60,338 bases of DNA from positions 1-60,338 of the forward strand of contig NZ_JAHZAX010000013.1 of the NCBI RefSeq assembly GCF_019423705.1. The letters are read 5' to 3'. This DNA comes from Ruminococcus sp. (GTDB taxonomy: Bacteria; Bacillota; Clostridia; Oscillospirales; Ruminococcaceae). Each line of letters begins with the position of its first letter. The stretch's first letter is position 1. Below, piece by piece: positions 8,134 through 15,175 of this stretch. The translations under genes and the position numbers were made by a program. A model generated the notes under the pieces. It saw only the letters and a list, made by a program, of their open reading frames with translations, ran no database searches and was not told where the DNA came from.

Positions 8134-8931
8134 ATGAACAATCCAAACATCTTAGTAGGCAGTCTCAGCACAAACGCTACAAACGTCACAAACTATCTGA
8201 AAATTTGCGGATACAACACCTGTCAGGTGGACAGAAGTCCGCTGACCATTCAGCTTGAGGTCATCAAAAGCAATCCCGACATTTTGATAATGGCGGAAAT
8301 GACCCAGTATCCATACGAGCTTTGCGAAAATCTCAAAAGCGTTGACCACGATCTGCGCATTATAATGCTGGCAGAAAAGGACTCCCCTGTAAGCGGAGAC
8401 GTCAAGGCAAATTACGTTGACAAAATAATAAAAAGCCCTATGAGCTGTGAGGATATCAAAAGCGCCGTTATCGAGGTTTCGCAAATAAAGGTCAGAGCCA
8501 ACGAGCCCGACATCAACATCAAGCGCATTTGCGACGAGACGGAGCTTTCCGCCCAACAGATACACAATGATATCACCCAAGCGCTGAAACTGCTCTGCAT
8601 AACGCCGAATTACACGGGCTATGAGTACATTCGTGAGGCTGTGAAGATCGTGCTGGAGGGCGACAAGCTCACAAAGGGTATGTCGAAGATAATCTACCCC
8701 ACAGTCGCACAGCGCCACGACGTCACCCCTGCAAGCGTTGAGCGAAGCATACGCACCGCCATCAAGCGCTGCTGGCAGAAGGTGGAGGAACAGAACAAGG
8801 TCAAGTTTTTCGGCAACTTTGCCCTTGATCCCGAATTCGTTCCAACAAACAGCGAGCTGGTTTTTGTCATTGCCGACAGGATAAGCTGCAAGTGTCTCAG
8901 CGGCGAGGACAATTGCGAGATAACTATTTAA
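8134..8931 (+). CDS. Spo0A-like regulator with degenerate receiver domain
   Basis: A 265-residue protein. The C-terminal half (about 150-235) matches the Spo0A DNA-binding domain: ITPNYTGYEYIREAV corresponds to Spo0A's GxPxHIKGYxYLREAI, followed by a helical core with YPTVAQRHDVTPASVERSIRTAI. The N-terminal domain has receiver-like secondary structure, but the acidic pair is missing. The phospho-acceptor position, aligned on PDILIMAEM, is Ala54 instead of Asp. It is therefore probably not activated by phosphorelay and may be a paralogue or constitutive regulator. The start is the ATG at 8134, with AGGAGG 10 nt upstream. An upstream in-frame TTG at 8116 would put the ribosome site inside the gene. 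Monocistronic. Confidence 0.8.
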   Translation: MNNPNILVGSLSTNATNVTNYLKICGYNTCQVDRSPLTIQLEVIKSNPDILIMAEMTQYPYELCENLKSVDHDLRIIMLAEKDSPVSGDVKANYVDKIIKSPMSCEDIKSAVIEVSQIKVRANEPDINIKRICDETELSAQQIHNDITQALKLLCITPNYTGYEYIREAVKIVLEGDKLTKGMSKIIYPTVAQRHDVTPASVERSIRTAIKRCWQKVEEQNKVKFFGNFALDPEFVPTNSELVFVIADRISCKCLSGEDNCEITI

Positions 8932-8935
8932 AAAG

Positions 8936-8968
8936 AAAGGGAGCACTTGTATGAAGCGCTCCCTTTTT
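8936..8968 (+). terminator. Terminator of the Spo0A-like gene
   Basis: AAAGGGAGC (8936-8944) pairs with GCTCCCTTT (8958-8966), followed by a T-run. Confidence 0.9.
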
Positions 8969-9009
8969 ATATAGATTTTATATAGACAATGTGACCGTGC
9001 ATAACTAAA

Positions 9010-9048
9010 CTGCGGGCTGCCCTGCGGACGCACTTGCGTCACCCGCAG
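9010..9048. repeat. GC-rich nested palindrome
   Basis: The outer arms CTGCGGG/CCCGCAG (9010-9016 and 9042-9048) enclose an inner GACGCA/TGCGTC hairpin. There is no T-run. It looks like a REP-type interspersed element between the convergent Spo0A-like gene and the 6S-like RNA. Confidence 0.35.
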
Positions 9049-9121
9049 GCACAATATTATGCCGACCCCACCGTTACATCATTTTATGCCGCAACGCCGA
9101 TTTGGTGAATACGAACAGGCA

Positions 9122-9388
9122 TAAAGAAAAGCGTACCGATAAAAACCGATACGCTGAACTTTTAAGTAAAAGCCGCCTTGCCGTCGCACAGCCGATAAAC
9201 CCGCTATAAAAGCAGGGTGGGTAAAACAGCCTGAAACCCTCACGCTCCCTTCGTCCGTATCCGATACGGCAAATGCGGTATCGGGCGGGAGGTCTGCAAT
9301 CCATTTCCAGAGCCTGAATCCCTTTTTAGAAGTGTTGGATTTATAATAACTGTGCTTGTTCGCACAAGGCAGGAATTTTGCTTTTCTG
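9122..9388 (-). ncRNA. Candidate 6S-like regulatory RNA (rod-shaped, about 265 nt)
   Basis: A free-standing minus-strand transcript with a consensus promoter and an intrinsic terminator but no ORF with a ribosome site. Its ends pair: AAAAGC with GCTTTT, then GCCTTG with CAAGGC, then GCACAG with CTGTGC. A large open central region follows, containing TTATTATAAAT (promoter-like), then CTGGAAA/TTTCAG and CCTCCC/GGGAG stems. The tip is a hairpin CCGATAC/GTATCGG. The closing stem, central bubble and distal hairpin are the architecture of 6S RNA, which binds sigma-70/A RNA polymerase holoenzyme. The length is at the upper end for 6S. The identification rests on hand folding, not on sequence homology. 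Confidence 0.5.
9124..9154 (-). terminator. Terminator of the 6S-like RNA
   Basis: Minus strand GCGTATCGGT/ATCGGTACGC with a T4 loop. The stem pairs fully only on the minus strand, where two positions are G-U, and it is followed by TTTTCTTT. Confidence 0.85.
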
Positions 9389-9394
9389 TTACAT

Positions 9395-9423
9395 AGTATA
9401 ACACAGCATTTGCAAAATATCAA
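9395..9423 (-). promoter_or_regulatory. Promoter of the 6S-like RNA
   Basis: Minus strand TTGATA (9418-9423), 17-bp spacer, TATACT (9395-9400). Confidence 0.8.
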
Positions 9424-9522
9424 TAGGTAATTTCAGCAAAACCCAGTACATAAAATTGTACAATTTACATATTGACACGCCGATCTGCTATGCTTTTTTC
9501 ACAATTCTCGCTATCTGAACAA

Positions 9523-9873
9523 TTATGAAAGATGATCGTGGTCGTGACCGCAGCAACCGCACTCATCCTCTTCCTCATCATCGTCAAACTCGAACATTTC
9601 CTCGATACGCTCCATAAAGATCTGACCGATCTTCTCGTACTCGTCATCATCTTCGATAGAAGCAAGTATCTCGTCGTTATTCTCATCATACTCAGCCTTG
9701 AGGATCACAACATCGCCGGAATCTTCCAAAGCCTCGTCGCCATTCTCATAATAAGGTGTGAGCGCATAATACTTCTCGTCACCATATTCCATTGCGTCAA
9801 GAAGCTCAAAGGTCTGCTTGTTGCCGTTCTCATCCTCTAATTCATAAAGATCAGGCAGAAACTCATTATCCAT
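9523..9873 (-). CDS. DUF1292-family protein
   Basis: A 116-residue very acidic protein of the DUF1292 (YrzB-like) family, whose members are conserved in Firmicutes but have no established function. The typical N-terminal pattern YELEDENGNKQTFELLDAMEYGDEKYYAL is mostly visible as a beta-rich segment. The C-terminus adds a Cys/His cluster (CGCCGHDHDH) after an Asp/Glu run, possibly metal-binding. The start is the ATG at 9873, with AGGAGG 7 nt upstream; the longer frame to 9975 lacks a ribosome site. It is divergent from the array RNA. Confidence 0.75.
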   Translation of the reverse strand: MDNEFLPDLYELEDENGNKQTFELLDAMEYGDEKYYALTPYYENGDEALEDSGDVVILKAEYDENNDEILASIEDDDEYEKIGQIFMERIEEMFEFDDDEEEDECGCCGHDHDHLS

Positions 9874-10066
9874 AATATTCCTCCTAAATGTGATTTTGTG
9901 CAGTATATCACGCCGTTTTGGTATGATATATTGGAAAAGTCGAGATAAAATGACCGCTTCCGAACACCGCAACACTTATATTATACTACAACCCAAAATC
10001 AAAGTCAAGCGCATTTTGTAAAAGTAACATTAAATATAAAATGTACAAAAAAGTTGAGAAAAACTA

Positions 10067-10095
10067 TTGACAAGTGCTAAAAAGTGTGGTATAGT
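10067..10095 (+). promoter_or_regulatory. Promoter of the array RNA
   Basis: TTGACA (10067-10072), exactly 17 bp, TATAGT (10090-10095). It is a near-consensus promoter with no coding sequence downstream before the terminator at 11.33 kb. Transcription should start near 10102. Confidence 0.85.
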
Positions 10096-10334
10096 ATAGT
10101 CAAGGAAAGAGAAAAGAGCAAAGCAAGAAAAATCAAGGCTTTGGTTCTTATCAGACGGATAACGGTTCGGACAACGCAGTAACGATTCTGACTAGAGCGA
10201 GCGGAGGTTGAAAAAGCAGAGCTTGAATCTTCCTTGTATATCACGGATAGACTGAAGGACACAGCATATACTCGACATTCGGTGCACTAAGGCTTATCAA
10301 GTCGGGCAGGCTCTTCGGATATTCAATGAGATAT

Positions 10335-11318
10335 GAAAGGAGCGAGTCCAATGGACGCAGAAGAGATCCAGACGAGTATCCATAGGCTCGGCAGTTTCTT
10401 AAAGTAACACAGGATCGAGACGCAGACGTAAGGGCTGACAGAATCCAAACTATATAAAGGCTTACACAGAAGAAATTGCAGGGTCTGACGGATAAACTAA
10501 ATAATCAGCTACTGCAAGTACGGATACTCGGAAACTTACAATTGAATATGATTTGCAACTTACATATAAGGAGTGATCGTTATGATCAATTTCACGAGGT
10601 TTGCAAATAAAATTTAGACAGGAGTGTTTCCAATGCACAATTTCAGCTTTTCAGAGGTAGAAAAATAAACTGAAAGAGTGAGTCCAATGTAAAATATAAC
10701 TTCTGAAATAAAAAGCTCACAGAGCTATAAAAATCAAATATAATTTCGAGGAGTGGTGCATATGAAAATGCACAAAAGGATCTTGAACATTAGATAGATG
10801 GGAGTGAGTCCGCCAAGAAATTTACGAGCGAAATGCTCTTTAACGATTTGATTTACTGACTGAGAATTTTCTAAAGATCATATAAATACTGAAGGAGTGG
10901 TGCGTTATGAAAATGCACTCAAGGCTTTTGAACATCTGATATTTGGAGGTGAGCCCACCAGTTACTTCAGCAAGGCTCGTTTGATATGACGAGCAGAAGA
11001 TCTTGAATTTATGCGAAAGGCGATAATTCCAATGGAAAAGTAATTTATTTCATTGAAAATAAATCTTTACGAAAGGTGTTAAGTCCAATGGCACGTTAAG
11101 TTTGATCTACTGAGGCATAACTTAATATTTTGAAAGGAAATAGATCCAATGGAAAGGTAATTTTTCTTAGAGTTATTATTCTTACCGAAAGGAAATAGAT
11201 CCAATGGAATAACTTATATTATGCGGACAGAATTTTACTGAAAGGCGTGAGTCCAAAGTACAATTGAGTTTGAGTTTACGACTAAAATTTTCAGAAGGGC
11301 GTAATACCAATGGCATAA
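10335..11318 (+). repeat. Tandem SD-AUG-stop repeat array (about 14 units)
   Basis: Motif starts lie near 10335, 10568, 10619, 10671, 10749, 10799, 10891, 10944, 11014, 11071, 11132, 11187, 11240 and 11293. In the last six units the period is 53-61 nt. Ten units have an ATG 7-11 nt after the SD-like core, followed in frame by a stop: 18, 11, 11, 1, 11, 10, 3, 3, 3, 2 and (last unit) 2 codons including Met, in order. Examples are MEK, MAR, MER, ME and MA. Units at 10799, 10944 and 11240 keep the motif but have lost the ATG. Stops in the late units lie at the start of the following hairpin (for example 11095-11102 with 11119-11126). Confidence 0.8.
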
Positions 11319-11333
11319 TCAATATGAAAGTAC

Positions 11334-11384
11334 ATACTTAACTATGTGATGTATTCAGATGTTGCATAGTTAAGTATTTTTTGT
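11334..11384 (+). terminator. Terminator of the array RNA
   Basis: A perfect 13-bp stem, ATACTTAACTATG (11334-11346) with CATAGTTAAGTAT (11365-11377), runs into TTTTTT. A second overlapping inverted repeat, AAGTATTTTTT/AAAAAATACTT, spans 11373-11400. Confidence 0.9.
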
Positions 11385-11404
11385 TTGCAAAAAAATACTT
11401 GTAG

Positions 11405-11426
11405 GGGCTGGCGTCCCCGACAGCCC
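11405..11426. repeat. Short GC-rich palindrome
   Basis: GGGCTG/CAGCCC arms enclose a GGCGTCCCC loop, preceded by GTAGG. It resembles short interspersed palindromes seen in many clostridial genomes. Confidence 0.3.
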
Positions 11427-11444
11427 ACAATGATATAGCAATAT

Positions 11445-11474
11445 AAAAAGCACCCTGCGATCAATGCAGAGTGC
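11445..11474 (-). terminator. Terminator of the aldo/keto reductase gene
   Basis: Minus strand GCACTCTGC/GCAGGGTGC, fully paired with one G-U only in the minus-strand RNA, followed by TTTTTATATT. Confidence 0.85.
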
Positions 11475-11482
11475 TTATATTT

Positions 11483-12451
11483 TTATATCATATTTTCAAG
11501 GAACGCAACTGTCTTTGCGTCATAGGTCAAGTCCTGCGCTTCCATATCTTCATCGAGCTGCCAAAGCTTTGTTACCGCAAAAACTGAGGAAACAAAGAAC
11601 GGCTGACTGTTCAGATAACCCAGCGTTATCTTCGCAGGAGTGTCCCCTGTCTGTTCGCTGAGCTGCTTTACCTTTGCAAGTCTCGCAAGGTTCGCAGGTC
11701 CTGCGTACTGTCCCTCAGGCAGATTGTTTGCAGCGTCGCCCTTTGCAAGCTTTGCAAAGAAGCCCTTTGCCTGCGGCGAGAACGCCATAACAGGGAAATT
11801 GTGCTGCTTGTACCAGCGGAATTCCTTTGTATCCATACAAACCAGCGTGTCATCGCCGAAAGTCTCAACGCTTGCGTGGGCAAGGCTGTAATTTATCTGA
11901 CTGATACGAACAGGCTCCATACCATTTTCTTCGGCAAACTTGTTGGCTTCTTCGATCCTCTCAGTCGTCCAGTTTGAAACGCCGATAAAGCGTATCTTGC
12001 CGCTGTTGTAAAAATCGTTCAGCACAGGCATTATCTCTTCAACAGGCACTTTCGGATCGTCACGGTGCAGGAAATAAACGTCGATATAATCAACGCCAAG
12101 CACAGCAAGGCTCTCTTCCAAGTCCTTCGTGAGCTCTTCCCTGCTCAGTCTGCTTTTATCCATATGACCCATTGCAGGGTGGCCGCCCTTTGTGGCGATA
12201 CAGATTTTATCACGGCAGTTTCTTGCCTTCAGCCACCTGCCAATAACGCCCTCGCTGGTGTTGTGACCGTTCTCGAGCCAGTCGCAATAGACTCTTGCGG
12301 TGTCGATACACCAGCCGCCCAGCTCAACGTACTTGTCGAGAAACTCAAAATAAGCCTCATCACAGTCGTTTCGCTCAAAGCCGGCCGCACCGAACGTCAG
12401 CGCAGGTATTTTTATCTCGTATTTTTCGTTTTTAAGCGTATAGCTCAACAT
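11483..12451 (-). CDS. Aldo/keto reductase
   Basis: A 322-residue cytoplasmic NAD(P)H-dependent oxidoreductase. The catalytic tetrad of the family is visible as Asp50 and Tyr55 (DTARVY), Lys88 (ATKGG) and His129 (FLHRDD). The later segments GVSNW and the C-terminal SSVFAVTKLWQLDED fit the phosphate-binding region of the AKR barrel. Family members reduce sugar aldehydes and ketones; the substrate cannot be assigned here. The ribosome site is GAGGGGG. It is a single gene ending at a terminator that faces the array RNA. Confidence 0.85.
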   Translation of the reverse strand: MLSYTLKNEKYEIKIPALTFGAAGFERNDCDEAYFEFLDKYVELGGWCIDTARVYCDWLENGHNTSEGVIGRWLKARNCRDKICIATKGGHPAMGHMDKSRLSREELTKDLEESLAVLGVDYIDVYFLHRDDPKVPVEEIMPVLNDFYNSGKIRFIGVSNWTTERIEEANKFAEENGMEPVRISQINYSLAHASVETFGDDTLVCMDTKEFRWYKQHNFPVMAFSPQAKGFFAKLAKGDAANNLPEGQYAGPANLARLAKVKQLSEQTGDTPAKITLGYLNSQPFFVSSVFAVTKLWQLDEDMEAQDLTYDAKTVAFLENMI

Positions 12452-12619
12452 ATTCTCTTCCCCCTCGGCATATCATTTCTTTAGGCGGCTCGTCCTTGCC
12501 GCCAATGCCCAATATTTCATCATTATGTTTTATGGTAATTAATTATACTATATAAATAGGACTTTTTCCACAGGATTTTGTAAAATTTTATTTTTAAAGA
12601 AAAAATTCTAAAAAAGGGC

Positions 12620-12648
12620 TTGACAAGTTGGCAAACTTGATATATAAT
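12620..12648 (+). promoter_or_regulatory. Promoter of the ylxM-ffh-rpsP operon
   Basis: TTGACA (12620-12625), 17-bp spacer, TATAAT (12643-12648). The spacer contains the imperfect palindrome CAAGTTGGCAAACTTG. Confidence 0.85.
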
Positions 12649-12714
12649 TGTAAAGGTTTATGACTTTACAGAAAAATTCTGTTTGATGATTATGAGAGGA
12701 GAGCGGCGGGGATA

Positions 12715-13110
12715 ATGAGTAAGAACCTTGAAAACAGCGTTTTGCTTGATCTTTACGGCTGCCTGCTCACAGATAAGCAGAATGAGATTATGGATCTTTA
12801 TTATAACGACGATCTGTCGCTGGGCGAGATCGCAGCGCAGCTTGATATTTCAAGGCAGGGCGTTCACGACGCCGTAAAGAAGTGCGAGATAGCGCTTGCC
12901 GATTATGAGCAAAAGCTCGGTCTTTACAGACAGCAGCAGGATTATCTTGAGCAGCTAAAAGAGTTCAAGGCGCAGGCTATGGATGTTTTCAATGAGTGCA
13001 AAAAGCGCAATTATGCGAGAGATATCGCCGAAAAGGTCATAGTGCTGCTGGAAAATCTCGATTCAAAGCTCGATGATTTCGATACGGCGGAATATACAGA
13101 AGAGAAATAA
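12715..13110 (+). CDS. ylxM: YlxM-family SRP-associated HTH protein
   Basis: A 131-residue protein of the UPF0122/YlxM family. Residues 15-60 form a sigma-70 region-4-like helix-turn-helix (LTDKQNEIMDLYYNDDLSLGEIA, then SRQGVHDAVKK). A coiled-coil-like tail follows. YlxM is almost always encoded immediately before ffh and has been linked to the signal recognition particle pathway. Here the gap to ffh is 31 nt, consistent with one transcript. The ribosome site AGGAG is rather distant from the ATG at 12715, with a G-rich stretch between. Confidence 0.9.
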   Translation: MSKNLENSVLLDLYGCLLTDKQNEIMDLYYNDDLSLGEIAAQLDISRQGVHDAVKKCEIALADYEQKLGLYRQQQDYLEQLKEFKAQAMDVFNECKKRNYARDIAEKVIVLLENLDSKLDDFDTAEYTEEK

Positions 13111-13141
13111 AGACACAAAAAAATTATACGGAGGATAGATT

Positions 13142-14509
13142 ATGGCGTTTGAAGGACTTTCTGAAAAACTTAACGGCGTGTTCAAGCGTCTTAAATCAAG
13201 AGGTAAGCTCACGGAGGCTGACGTTAAGGAGGCTATGCGTGAGGTAAAAATGGCTTTGCTGGAAGCTGACGTAAGCTACAAGGTGGTAAAGGACTTTATC
13301 GCAAAGGTAACTGAGAGAAGCGTCGGCGAGGAAGTGCTCAAGAGCCTTACCCCAGGTCAGCAGGTCATCAAGATAGTTAATGACGAGCTCATAAAGCTTA
13401 TGGGCGAAGCTAATTCAAAGATAAACTTCCCTAACAAGCCGCCTTGCGTTATTATGATGTGCGGTCTCCAAGGTTCGGGTAAAACTACTCACGCTGCAAA
13501 GCTTGCAAAGATGTTCAAGAAAGAGGGCAAGCGTCCTCTGCTCATTGCCGCCGACGTTTACAGACCAGCGGCTATCGAACAGTTGAAAGTTGTGGGCGAG
13601 AGGGCTGAGGTCTCAGTTTTTGAAATGGGACAGATCGACCCGAGAAAGATTGTTAAAGAAGGTATCAAGCACGCAAAGGATTACGGCAACGACCTTGTTA
13701 TCATAGATACGGCGGGACGACTTCACATTGATGAAGAGCTTATGAACGAGCTTAAAGACATCAAGAAGATCGCTGAGCCGAATGAGATCATGCTGGTCGT
13801 TGACGCAATGATCGGTCAGGACGCAGTTAAGGTGGCTTCAAGCTTTGACGAAGCCCTCGGAATCGACAGCGTTATCCTTACAAAGCTTGATTCTGATACA
13901 AGAGGCGGTGCGGCGCTTTCCGTGCTGGCTGTAACAGGTAAGCCTATCAAGTTCGTTGGTATGGGCGAAAAGCTCGACGAGTTCGAGGTCTTCCACCCTG
14001 AGCGAATGGCTTCAAGAATTTTGGGAATGGGCGATATGCTCACCCTTATCGAAAAAGCAACGCAGACTGTTGACGAGAAGGACGCCAAGAAGCTTGCAGA
14101 AAAAATGCAGGAGAAAGGCTTTGACCTCAACGACTTGCTTGAGCAGATGAAGCAGATACAGAAAATGGGTTCGATGAAGTCCATTATCAGAATGCTTCCG
14201 GGCGCAAACAAGGTAACGGACGAACAGGTCGAGCAGGGTGAAGTCCAGCTCAAAAAAACAGAGGCTATGATAAATTCGATGACAAGGGCTGAAAGAGAAA
14301 AGCCTGCCATCATCGACCCGAAGAGAAAAAGACGTATCGCTGCCGGAAGCGGCACGCAGGTATCTGACGTGAACCAGCTTCTCAAGCAGTTTGATCAGAT
14401 GCAGAAGATGATGAAGCAGTTCGGTATCGGCGGAAATCTTCACGGAAAGAAGTCCAGAAGAAACAGAGCGGCGCTTCTCAAAGGTCTCGGCGGCGGAATG
14501 CCTCAATAA
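13142..14509 (+). CDS. ffh: Signal recognition particle protein Ffh (SRP54)
   Basis: A 455-residue GTPase that binds signal peptides of nascent membrane proteins and 4.5S/SRP RNA and docks with FtsY. It has an N domain (1-95), a G domain with P-loop GLQGSGKTT (108-116), DTAGR (189-193) and TKLD (247-250), and a Met-rich M domain (about 300-455). The M domain contains the RNA-binding segment KMGSMKSIIRMLPG. The length is normal. GGAGG lies 7 nt before the ATG. The SRP RNA gene is not in this window. Confidence 0.97.
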   Translation: MAFEGLSEKLNGVFKRLKSRGKLTEADVKEAMREVKMALLEADVSYKVVKDFIAKVTERSVGEEVLKSLTPGQQVIKIVNDELIKLMGEANSKINFPNKPPCVIMMCGLQGSGKTTHAAKLAKMFKKEGKRPLLIAADVYRPAAIEQLKVVGERAEVSVFEMGQIDPRKIVKEGIKHAKDYGNDLVIIDTAGRLHIDEELMNELKDIKKIAEPNEIMLVVDAMIGQDAVKVASSFDEALGIDSVILTKLDSDTRGGAALSVLAVTGKPIKFVGMGEKLDEFEVFHPERMASRILGMGDMLTLIEKATQTVDEKDAKKLAEKMQEKGFDLNDLLEQMKQIQKMGSMKSIIRMLPGANKVTDEQVEQGEVQLKKTEAMINSMTRAEREKPAIIDPKRKRRIAAGSGTQVSDVNQLLKQFDQMQKMMKQFGIGGNLHGKKSRRNRAALLKGLGGGMPQ

Positions 14510-14576
14510 CAAATTGCTATCAACAATCACAAGATTGATTTGATATATGAAGATATTTTTCGGAGGTGAAAAAACA

Positions 14577-14819
14577 ATGGCAGTAAAGATCAGACTCAGA
14601 AGAATGGGCGCTAAGAAGGCACCTTTCTACAGAATCGTAGTTGCTGATTCAAGATACCCAAGAGACGGACGTTTCATCGAAGAGCTGGGCTACTATGACC
14701 CAACTAAGGAGCCTTCCGTACTCAAGGTAGACGATGAAAAGGCTAAGTCCTGGATCGCTAACGGCGCACAGCCAACTGATACAGTTAAGGCTCTTCTCAA
14801 GAAGAACGGCACTATCTAA
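14577..14819 (+). CDS. rpsP: 30S ribosomal protein S16
   Basis: An 80-residue ribosomal protein with the typical start MAVKIRLRRMGAKKAPFYRI, followed by VADSRYPRDGRFIE. It is a 16S rRNA-binding protein important for 30S assembly. The start is the ATG at 14577, with GGAGGTG 8 nt upstream; an in-frame upstream codon at 14547 would place that ribosome site inside the gene. It lies 67 nt after ffh, in the usual Firmicute order. Confidence 0.97.
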   Translation: MAVKIRLRRMGAKKAPFYRIVVADSRYPRDGRFIEELGYYDPTKEPSVLKVDDEKAKSWIANGAQPTDTVKALLKKNGTI

Positions 14820-14846
14820 TCAGTCAAGCTGAAAGGATCACCTGAG

Positions 14847-14885
14847 CGGTAAGCTTCCTATCCCACCACTTCGCTTACCGTTTTT
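14847..14885 (+). terminator. Terminator 1 after rpsP
   Basis: CGGTAAGC/GCTTACCG arms (14847-14854 and 14873-14880) followed by TTTTT. Confidence 0.8.
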
Positions 14886-14916
14886 CGGCAGGGGAAAACG
14901 CTTCCCTGCCGCATTT
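14886..14916 (+). terminator. Terminator 2 after rpsP
   Basis: CGGCAGGG/CCCTGCCG (14886-14893 and 14904-14911), followed by CATTTT. It comes directly after terminator 1, so khpA expression probably depends on read-through or its own weak promoter. Confidence 0.65.
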
Positions 14917-14941
14917 TCGTGGGAGAATGGAGGACATTTTT

Positions 14942-15175
14942 ATGAAAGAATTACTGGAGACTATCGTTTCTGAGCTTGTAGAAAACAAGGACGCTGTTGA
15001 AGTCGTTGTTGACGAGCCTAACGATGAGGGCATTGTTGTATATCATCTGCACGTTGCTCCCGACGATATGGGCAGAGTTATCGGCAAGCAGGGCAGGATC
15101 GCAAAGGCAATTAGAGTTGTAATGCGTGCCGGTGCTTCCCGTATAGATCAGAAGATAATGGTCGAGATCGACTAA
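14942..15175 (+). CDS. khpA: KH-domain RNA-binding protein KhpA
   Basis: A 77-residue single KH-domain protein with the GxxG RNA-binding loop in GRVIGKQGRIAKAIR (about 39-53). In other Firmicutes KhpA forms a dimer with KhpB/Jag and binds many RNAs, influencing cell elongation and sRNA function. The start is the ATG at 14942, with GGAGG 8 nt upstream. It is usually followed by rimM, trmD and rplS; here those genes are absent downstream and a terminator follows. Confidence 0.93.
   Translation: MKELLETIVSELVENKDAVEVVVDEPNDEGIVVYHLHVAPDDMGRVIGKQGRIAKAIRVVMRAGASRIDQKIMVEID

Larger units (their letters stand above)
10102..11386 (+). ncRNA. Unclassified large RNA carrying an array of SD-start-stop units
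   Basis: The transcript is defined by a near-consensus promoter and a 13-bp terminator hairpin about 1.28 kb apart, with no ORF longer than about 20 codons preceded by a ribosome site. The first 230 nt form a distinct head: CAAGGAA at 10101-10107 can pair with TTCCTTG at 10230-10236, and TTATC/GATAA closes a small hairpin at about 10149. From 10335 to 11313 a motif GAAAGG-N6/7-TCCAATGG, or a divergent form of it, recurs about 14 times, separated by short hairpins. I recognise no known family; it does not show the signatures of tmRNA, RNase P, SRP RNA, OLE or a group II intron. A multi-site decoy RNA is one hypothesis. Confidence 0.75.

Noticed and set aside
9079..9423. Minus-strand frame of 114 codons across the 6S-like RNA
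   Set aside because: It has no ribosome site, its start lies in the promoter, and it runs through the terminator hairpin. The RNA interpretation explains the sequence better.
10077..10262. Minus-strand frame of 61 codons opposite the head of the array RNA
   Set aside because: No ribosome site, no recognisable protein pattern, and it overlaps the strong plus-strand promoter.
10335..11313. CRISPR array
   Set aside because: The repeats are only about 20 nt, vary in sequence and spacing, and contain SD and start-codon features. The intervening segments fold back on themselves rather than being unique spacers, and no cas genes are near.
10102..11386. Decayed protein-coding gene
   Set aside because: No frame shows residual protein similarity that I can recognise, and the repeat spacing is not a multiple of three. 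A pseudogene origin cannot be fully excluded without homologues.
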